Assembly (NCBI GenBank): GCA_902782905.1
Contig: CACZPB010000108.1
Location: forward strand, 1-9,835
DNA from: an uncultured bacterium
GTDB taxonomy: Bacteria; Cyanobacteriota; Vampirovibrionia; Gastranaerophilales; Gastranaerophilaceae
Reading direction: 5' to 3'
DNA length: 9,835 bases
Shown here: positions 6,089 to 9,835 of the stretch, piece after piece
Numbering within the stretch: position 1 is the stretch's first letter
How the letters are laid out: each line of letters starts with the position of its first letter
Translations under genes and position numbers: made by a program
The notes under the pieces: model-generated
Told to the model about the DNA's origin: nothing
Database searches by the model: none
The model's input: only the letters and a program-made list of their open reading frames with translations

Positions 6089-6841
6089 ATGGGCGGAAAT
6101 TCAGAAAATTTTAATCTTTTTGTGCGTTTGTGCGACAAACACGATGTCGACGACAAAATTTTTCACATTCCTTATGTGTATACTACTTTAAAAGGTCTTG
6201 AAAGATGGGGAAATGACGTTGGAAAACAATTTGAAGATTGGACAAAAGGCAAACCAAAAGCCCCCAATCCGGCGCAAACATTGATGCCGCCGCAAAGTGT
6301 CGTCAAGTATTTGGAACCGGACAACCCCACGACTCTTTATAATGTTGGTGCAAAAGAAGACAAAGACAGAAAACCGTTTTTAAAAAAACCAGTTGATTTC
6401 ATTTCAGATTTATCATACGGAATAAAAGACTGGGACGGAGTAGCGACAAAAAAGTTAGCTCCGGATAAAGATTTGACATTTGTCTTAGGTGAACACGCAG
6501 GTGTTAAGTACGAAGTACAAAATAATGAAAAATCAGTATCGGAAATCAGCCTGCTTCATAATAATCGAAACAACAGGAATGAGCTTGAATATTATACTGA
6601 AAATCCTCTGGCAAATACATGCATTTCCGTTTTTCAACAAAGAGAAAACTACGGTGCGACTTTTTCTCATTATAACAAACTTAATAAAATATCATTCGGC
6701 GCTTCTACAGACAAATACAGCAGCTCTATGAGCGTAAATTGGCATCCTAATAACAATGTGGAATTAGGCGGATACGCAAACTGGAATTATAAAGACAAGG
6801 TTAACAACTGTATCGGCGTATGGGGAAAAATCGAACTCTAA
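6089..6841 (+). CDS. Protein of unknown function with a beta-strand-rich C-terminal half
   Basis: I do not recognise this 250-residue protein. The start has the best Shine-Dalgarno in the window (AGGAG, 7 nt spacing), so a real gene is likely. The N-terminal half (1-~130) is charged, with proline-rich stretches such as KGKPKAPNPAQTLMPP (53-68). From about 140 to the end, short strands of alternating polar and hydrophobic/aromatic residues are joined by Asn/Asp/Lys turns (YGATFSHYNKLNKISFGAST, SMSVNWHPNNNVELGGYANW), a pattern like beta-hairpins of a barrel or jellyroll. There is no signal peptide or terminal Phe, which argues against a classical outer-membrane protein. Three cysteines (15, 178, 241) are present. 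It is the only plus-strand gene in the window and appears monocistronic. Confidence 0.75.
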   Translation: MGGNSENFNLFVRLCDKHDVDDKIFHIPYVYTTLKGLERWGNDVGKQFEDWTKGKPKAPNPAQTLMPPQSVVKYLEPDNPTTLYNVGAKEDKDRKPFLKKPVDFISDLSYGIKDWDGVATKKLAPDKDLTFVLGEHAGVKYEVQNNEKSVSEISLLHNNRNNRNELEYYTENPLANTCISVFQQRENYGATFSHYNKLNKISFGASTDKYSSSMSVNWHPNNNVELGGYANWNYKDKVNNCIGVWGKIEL

Positions 6842-6892
6842 GTTTAAGAGCATTTACCGGCGCTGATACATCAGGCTTAAACAGGCACAAAT

Positions 6893-6924
6893 AAAAAGGA
6901 ATTAAAGATTCCTCTAATTCCTTT
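6893..6924 (-). terminator. Terminator of the fliJ-fliK-flg operon, between convergent genes
   Basis: A 10-bp perfect stem AAAGGAATTA (6895-6904) / TAATTCCTTT (6915-6924) has the loop AAGATTCCTC on the plus strand. Read on the minus strand it is followed by a T-rich run TTTTTATTT (T5 at 6893-6897, overlapping the stem base), as for a rho-independent terminator. In the plus direction the hairpin is followed by ATAAAAC, a weak signal, so it may also stop the 6089-6841 transcript, but less well. It lies about 107 nt past the flagellar gene. Confidence 0.65.
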
Positions 6925-6936
6925 ATAAAACGGAGT

Positions 6937-7032
6937 TTAACTATTAAATTTTTGCCTGTGAGCAACTGTCTGCGTGCCGGCTTCTAAACTTACCGTCATA
7001 GCAGCAATTTCGTCTTACTCACTCAACTGCAT
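6937..7032 (-). pseudogene. Short reading frame with one internal stop, coupled to the flagellar gene
   Basis: The stop of the flagellar hook/rod gene overlaps an ATG (TAATG, 7030-7034), the same junction type as lptA/TPR. From that ATG the frame reads MQLSE, a TAA at 7015-7017, then 26 further codons, DEIAAMTVSLEAG followed by TQTVAHRQKFNS, to a TAA at 6937-6939. An internal ATG (6997-6999) would give a 20-residue peptide. The composition looks protein-like, but the frame is short enough to be chance and no family is recognised. It could be a tiny gene broken by one stop, a 20-residue gene, or nothing. Confidence 0.2.
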
Positions 7033-7868
7033 TATTGCGTTGCCATCTCCATTGCTGATTGGAGCAAGTCTTTGTTGGATTTAATCAGGGCGTTTACAAG
7101 TTCCATTTGAACCTTTGCTTGTTGATAGTTTGCCATATTAGCTTTAAAGTCTGTATTCGCTTGTTCTAAAAGTCCTGAGCGAATTTCGCCTCTGCCGACA
7201 ACAGGTTTGCCTGACTCCGGAGTCTCTACAAACAAGCCATCTTTAACTTCATACAGCCCGTTTGGATTATGGAAGTTTGCTGTAGCTATTTTGTATAAAG
7301 GTACTGAACGGTTTCCGCCATCTGCTTTTCCGTATATTGTACCGTCTTTTTTAATTTCATATTCGTCATATTTTCCCAAAAATTTTCCGTTATTCGGGTC
7401 AATCCAGAGTTTAATATTTGTAGTAGGAATGCTTAGTGCACCGCCTTTTAGCGCAGTTTCTTCATACAAATCAGCACTTATTGATTTTGTGCCGGACATA
7501 ATTTCACCCTTGTCATTTAGGATATAGCCTTGGACAGTTGCACCGTTTGCAGCTCTGTATACGCCTTCCGAGTCAAAGGTAAATTCGCCTAAACGAGTGT
7601 ATCCCACATTTCCTTCCGGAGAGCGGAGCATAAAGAAGCCGCTTCCTTCAAAAAACAGGTTCTCGTTTGAAGTTCCGGGAATTGATTTTCCCTGACCCTG
7701 ATTCTTAACGTTATTGTCAACTACAGCACCGCCTAAAAAGGTTTTAAAAGTTATTTTGTTCTCTCTAAACCCCGGAGTGTAAACGTTTGTCAGGTTTTCT
7801 GCAAGAAAATCCATCCATTGCGTTGTTGCTTTTTGGGTGTTAATCGCAGTTGTGTACAAATCATTCAT
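7032..7868 (-). CDS. Flagellar hook/basal-body rod-family protein (FlgE/FlgF/FlgG type)
   Basis: An axial flagellar protein exported by the flagellar type III apparatus and polymerised into rod or hook. Seen in 278 residues: an N-terminal helix with the family signature NLTNVYTPGFRE (25-36, compare NIANxxTxGF), the central FFEGSGFFML...GYTRLGEFTFDSEG...NGATVQGY block (72-115) and the C-terminal helix SGLLEQANTDFKANMANYQQAKVQ (231-254 and on), which corresponds to the LExSNVD region. The length fits FlgG or FlgF (about 250-260) better than most FlgE hooks, but the position directly after fliK is typical of hook genes, so no symbol is assigned. Its ATG overlaps the fliK stop by 8 nt (ATGAATGA), and GAAGG lies 9 nt upstream. 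There is no signal peptide, as expected for type III export. Confidence 0.9.
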   Translation of the reverse strand: MNDLYTTAINTQKATTQWMDFLAENLTNVYTPGFRENKITFKTFLGGAVVDNNVKNQGQGKSIPGTSNENLFFEGSGFFMLRSPEGNVGYTRLGEFTFDSEGVYRAANGATVQGYILNDKGEIMSGTKSISADLYEETALKGGALSIPTTNIKLWIDPNNGKFLGKYDEYEIKKDGTIYGKADGGNRSVPLYKIATANFHNPNGLYEVKDGLFVETPESGKPVVGRGEIRSGLLEQANTDFKANMANYQQAKVQMELVNALIKSNKDLLQSAMEMATQ

Positions 7869-9033
7869 CTTTGCGGCCCTTCTTTCTGTCGTCTTGGTTA
7901 TCTTGTTTTTGTTTTCTCTGGTTTAATTCGTCATATTCAATATTCTGCTCGTCAAATCTTTGTTTTAAAAGAGGTAAGTTTTCTTTCAAATATGCTTCTG
8001 CAACCTGCGAGCTCGGGAGAAAATCTGCGGAGATTTTTCCTTCCCTTGATATCTTTATAATGACAGAAATGTTATTGTCAAAATCTATTCTTACAGGTTT
8101 GTTTTCATTCATTGATTTTGCAAGCAAATCCGCCAATGTTTTTGATACTGCGGAGGATTTTTGCGCCCCTTGAACATCTTTCATATCAACAACACCGTTC
8201 TCGGTTAGTTTAAGGAAAAAGTCCACATCTGACTTGTCCATGACAACAGTATCAAAATTAACTATCGTATCAACGGTAACGTTAGTATTCTTGTCAACCT
8301 TCTTAATTCCATGCTCGTCTGAAACCGTTTTTGTTTTACTCATTGCCATATTCTTATTTGCAATGGCAACATTTTCTTCCATTGTTGAAAGAATAGCTTT
8401 TTCTTCGGCCAAATCTTTAGCTGAAGCCTTGAGCTCACCATTTACCCCTTTTGGATTTACAAATTCGGCAAACGGCTGACCGTCACCCGTGAAATTTGTA
8501 TTTCCGCCCATTTGAAGGTTAATCTTATCTTTTGGCTCCTGTATATTCATATTGTTGTCTATCAAGGCAAAGTCCTCTTTGTTATCTTTATCGTCAGAGA
8601 AACCGCTTAGCTTTAACGCATTCAACCCCTTTTCATCCGTTCGGTTGAGCTTATTAATTTCTTCTAAAGCGCCCTCCAAACCGTTTATTGCACCATTAAC
8701 CTCACCCTTGTCATCAGCGTTTTTGTCTTTAGAAACTTCTTCATTTGTTTGCTCAGCTTTGTTTGACTCAGCTTTGTTTGACTCGGCTTTATTTGACTCG
8801 GCTTTATTTTGTTCTGCCTTATCAGCCCCGTCTGTCTGCTCCTGTTTTGACATCTGCTCAGTCTCTGCTTTTTTAGAAGAAGCAGTTTTTTCGCTATTTT
8901 TTTCGTCAGCTTCTTTTGAAGCAGTAGTTTTCAACTCATCTGAAAACTTTACGTTACCTTCAGTTTTTTGAGCTCGTTGGCTCGGTTTGGATTGAGTTGT
9001 TTGAGTAATATTTTTTGACACTTCTATATTCAT
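7861..9033 (-). CDS. fliK: Flagellar hook-length control protein FliK
   Basis: FliK is the secreted molecular ruler that measures the hook and switches the export gate from hook to filament substrates. The 390-residue product has the typical layout: a long, low-complexity, Lys/Glu/Asn/Ser-rich N-terminal part (1-~260) and a compact C-terminal Flg_hook domain (about 300-372) with KPVRIDFDNNISVIIKISRE, ISADFLPSSQVAEAYLKENL and PLLKQRFDEQNIEYDEL. A basic/polar tail (373-390) ends the protein. Residues 72-97 are a tandem pentapeptide run (NKAES units). The neighbours agree: fliJ ends 3 nt upstream and a hook/rod gene overlaps the stop. The N-terminal part is poorly conserved in the family, so recognition rests on the C-terminal domain and context. 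Confidence 0.88.
   Translation of the reverse strand: MNIEVSKNITQTTQSKPSQRAQKTEGNVKFSDELKTTASKEADEKNSEKTASSKKAETEQMSKQEQTDGADKAEQNKAESNKAESNKAESNKAEQTNEEVSKDKNADDKGEVNGAINGLEGALEEINKLNRTDEKGLNALKLSGFSDDKDNKEDFALIDNNMNIQEPKDKINLQMGGNTNFTGDGQPFAEFVNPKGVNGELKASAKDLAEEKAILSTMEENVAIANKNMAMSKTKTVSDEHGIKKVDKNTNVTVDTIVNFDTVVMDKSDVDFFLKLTENGVVDMKDVQGAQKSSAVSKTLADLLAKSMNENKPVRIDFDNNISVIIKISREGKISADFLPSSQVAEAYLKENLPLLKQRFDEQNIEYDELNQRKQKQDNQDDRKKGRKDE
8752..8811. repeat. 15-bp tandem repeat, about four units, inside fliK
   Basis: Four 15-bp units starting at 8752, 8767, 8782 and 8797. Units 1 and 2 are identical (CTCAGCTTTGTTTGA). Unit 3 differs from them at two positions, both synonymous, and unit 4 shares those two changes but differs from unit 3 in its last two bases. 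On the minus strand they encode the NKAES pentapeptide run of FliK, with a diverged NKAEQ at each end. The multiple-of-three unit means copy changes would keep the frame. Confidence 0.85.
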
Positions 9034-9036
9034 AAG

Positions 9037-9531
9037 CTATCTTTCTGCCTCTTGGGCCTCTAACATTTTAAGTTCTTCTTCCAACTGTCTTTCTTCTTCC
9101 GTTTCTCTTGAATGAATAAAAAAACGCTGTACACCTATTTCTGAGAATTGTTTGAGCTCGGCTGCTTTTTCTTCTTCAAGATACGCATCTTTTTGTTTTT
9201 CCTTATGTTTTTCAACTACTTTAACTTCTTGCTCGCATTTTACAAGCTTTCGCTGTTCTTCTTCTAATATCGCTTGAAGCCTTTGTCTTTCCTGCTCAAG
9301 CGCTTCTGCTTTGTCCCAGAGGTGATGAAGATAGTTGTCATAGTATTCCATCATTCTGAAATCTGCACTCTTTTTATTTTTGATAGTTTCTTGTATTTCT
9401 GCTTCGTTTTGGCGTATCCGCTCTTCTGCCGCATAAACTTCCTGCATAGCTTTTTGAACTACAAGAAGCTGCGCTTCTTTCTTTCTGATACGAAAATCCA
9501 AAACTTTTTGTAATCTGTATCTAAAGGGCAT
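9037..9531 (-). CDS. fliJ: Flagellar export protein FliJ
   Basis: FliJ is the coiled-coil stalk protein of the flagellar export ATPase FliI and acts at the cytoplasmic face of the export gate, also cycling export chaperones. The 164-residue product is the usual size (E. coli 147) and begins with the family hallmark FRYRLQKVLDFRIRKKEAQ (3-21). The rest is a long, highly charged, Glu/Lys/Gln-rich helical coiled coil (about 20-160), including EALEQERQRLQAILEEEQRK. There is no signal or membrane segment. It is first in the visible operon, 3 nt before fliK. The usual upstream partner, the ATPase fliI, is not in the window. The start at 9531 is favoured because it places the FRYRLQ motif at the N-terminus; a weak AAGAGA lies upstream. 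Confidence 0.9.
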   Translation of the reverse strand: MPFRYRLQKVLDFRIRKKEAQLLVVQKAMQEVYAAEERIRQNEAEIQETIKNKKSADFRMMEYYDNYLHHLWDKAEALEQERQRLQAILEEEQRKLVKCEQEVKVVEKHKEKQKDAYLEEEKAAELKQFSEIGVQRFFIHSRETEEERQLEEELKMLEAQEAER

Positions 9532-9801
9532 AATATATTCTCTTACACATGTATTATGACGTGTAATCTGTTTTTAAGGTTCATCCATTTGGATGATTAA
9601 TGATTTCAAACCAAAAGTCAAAGGGGTAAATATATTTGGCTTGGTGTAAAAAACTACAAGTATGGCGTGGGGGGGGTAAATGTAAGGGGGAGGGAGTGGA
9701 AGAAAAAACTAGTTTCATTACGTTCAAAATAGTACGCAATTTTCTTTTCCCGTCATTCTGAGCCCGATAACAATTCAAGAAGCGAAGAATCGCCATTACT
9801 G
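9532..9801. other. Gene-free upstream region of the fliJ operon
   Basis: I see no convincing gene here. A 71-codon minus-strand frame (9581-9796) is largely made of repeat-derived and homopolymer sequence and is not called. Contents: a -10-like CATAAT (minus, 9553-9558), 21 nt before the fliJ ATG but with no clear -35; a TTACAC/GTGTAA inverted repeat (9543-9548, 9561-9566, 12-nt spacer) that overlaps this -10; a perfect palindrome TCATCCA-TT-TGGATGA (9581-9596); a G-rich tract (9669-9694); and a dispersed-repeat fragment (9751-9791). The promoter of the flagellar operon is expected here, but no sigma-28 or sigma-54 consensus is recognisable. Confidence 0.5.
9751..9791. repeat. Fragment of a dispersed repeat (CGTCATTCTGAGC ... 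GAAGCGAAGAATC)
   Basis: The halves CGTCATTCTGAGC (9751-9763) and GAAGCGAAGAATC (9779-9791) match, from memory, a common bacterial intergenic repeat in which the two halves are contiguous and whose spurious translation reads like ILRFAQND. Here 15 bases separate the halves, so this copy looks interrupted or decayed. The minus strand reads AILRF...AQNDG, which explains the open frame there. Confidence 0.6.
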
Positions 9802-9835
9802 CTACAGAGCAACTACAACAACTGCAGAGCCAGTG
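9802..9835 (-). CDS. Possible C-terminal end of an upstream gene cut by the window edge
   Basis: The minus strand enters at 9835 and reads TGSAVVVVAL before a TAG at 9802-9804, just before a repeat of the kind usually found between genes. Ten codons are too few to identify anything, and the plus strand is also open here (ITATEQLQQLQSQ) but lacks a standard start codon. Very uncertain. Confidence 0.15.
   Translation of the reverse strand, partial: TGSAVVVVAL

Noticed and set aside
6489..6731. 80-codon plus-strand frame inside the 250-residue gene
   Set aside because: It is in another frame of a gene with a much better start signal.
7207..8173. Plus-strand frames opposite the flagellar hook/rod gene and the end of fliK
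   Set aside because: They lie antisense to well-supported genes, have no family resemblance, and have no start signals.
8752..8811. CRISPR-like array
   Set aside because: The units are contiguous 15-bp tandem copies without spacers and encode a FliK pentapeptide.
8234..8971. Plus-strand frames of 81 and 139 codons opposite fliK, including a repetitive ALFDS run
   Set aside because: The repeat is only the antisense reading of the NKAES repeat in fliK; the frames are open because of fliK codon bias.
9581..9796. 71-codon minus-strand frame
   Set aside because: Its first third is the translation of a dispersed repeat and the rest is homopolymer-rich (PSPLHLPPPRH); there is no Shine-Dalgarno sequence.

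Overview
The window is AT-rich bacterial DNA from a Gram-negative, flagellated organism. An outer membrane is implied by LptC and LptA, which belong to the lipopolysaccharide export bridge, and flagella by FliJ, FliK and a hook/rod protein. The low GC, the gene mix and the dispersed repeats would fit a non-photosynthetic relative of cyanobacteria (Melainabacteria/Gastranaerophilales type), but that assignment is inference and no gene here proves it.

Layout, left to right. (1) 1-2815, minus strand: dprA followed by topA, a gene pair also adjacent in many other bacteria. topA runs off the left edge, so only its N-terminal ~529 codons are present. dprA carries an in-frame palindromic repeat between its Rossmann-type core and its C-terminal winged helix. 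(2) 2816-3179: a 364-base gene-free stretch holding a perfect GC-only 12-bp hairpin, a second hairpin and short direct and inverted repeats. (3) 3180-5554, minus strand: lptC, lptA and a TPR protein gene, spaced 15 nt and then overlapping by 1 nt (TAATG), so almost certainly one operon. (4) 5655-5909, minus strand: a small gene of unknown function with three NPF motifs exactly nine residues apart. It has its own Shine-Dalgarno sequence and a good rho-independent terminator, after which the lptC promoter begins. (5) 5910-6088: AT-rich divergent promoter region. (6) 6089-6841, plus strand: an unrecognised 250-residue protein with a beta-strand-rich C-terminal half. (7) 6842-7031: a hairpin terminator and a short interrupted reading frame. 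(8) 7032-9531, minus strand: fliJ, fliK and a flagellar hook/rod-family gene, tightly packed (3-nt gap, then 8-nt overlap). (9) 9532-9835: gene-poor upstream region with a dispersed-repeat fragment, a G-rich tract and a palindrome.

How the genes work together. dprA and topA serve DNA uptake/recombination and supercoiling. lptC and lptA move LPS across the periplasm, with the TPR protein as a probable scaffold of unknown partner. fliJ/fliK/flg build the flagellar export apparatus and hook. A recurring regulatory pattern is that dprA, topA and lptC each have a -10-like hexamer exactly 6 nt before an ATG and weak or absent Shine-Dalgarno sequences, which suggests leaderless mRNAs. The operon-internal genes mostly have conventional or coupled starts. 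No tRNA, rRNA, CRISPR array or transposase gene is visible. I see no clear defence or biosynthetic system; the least explained items are the divergent orphan pair at 5655-6841 and the repeat insertion inside dprA.
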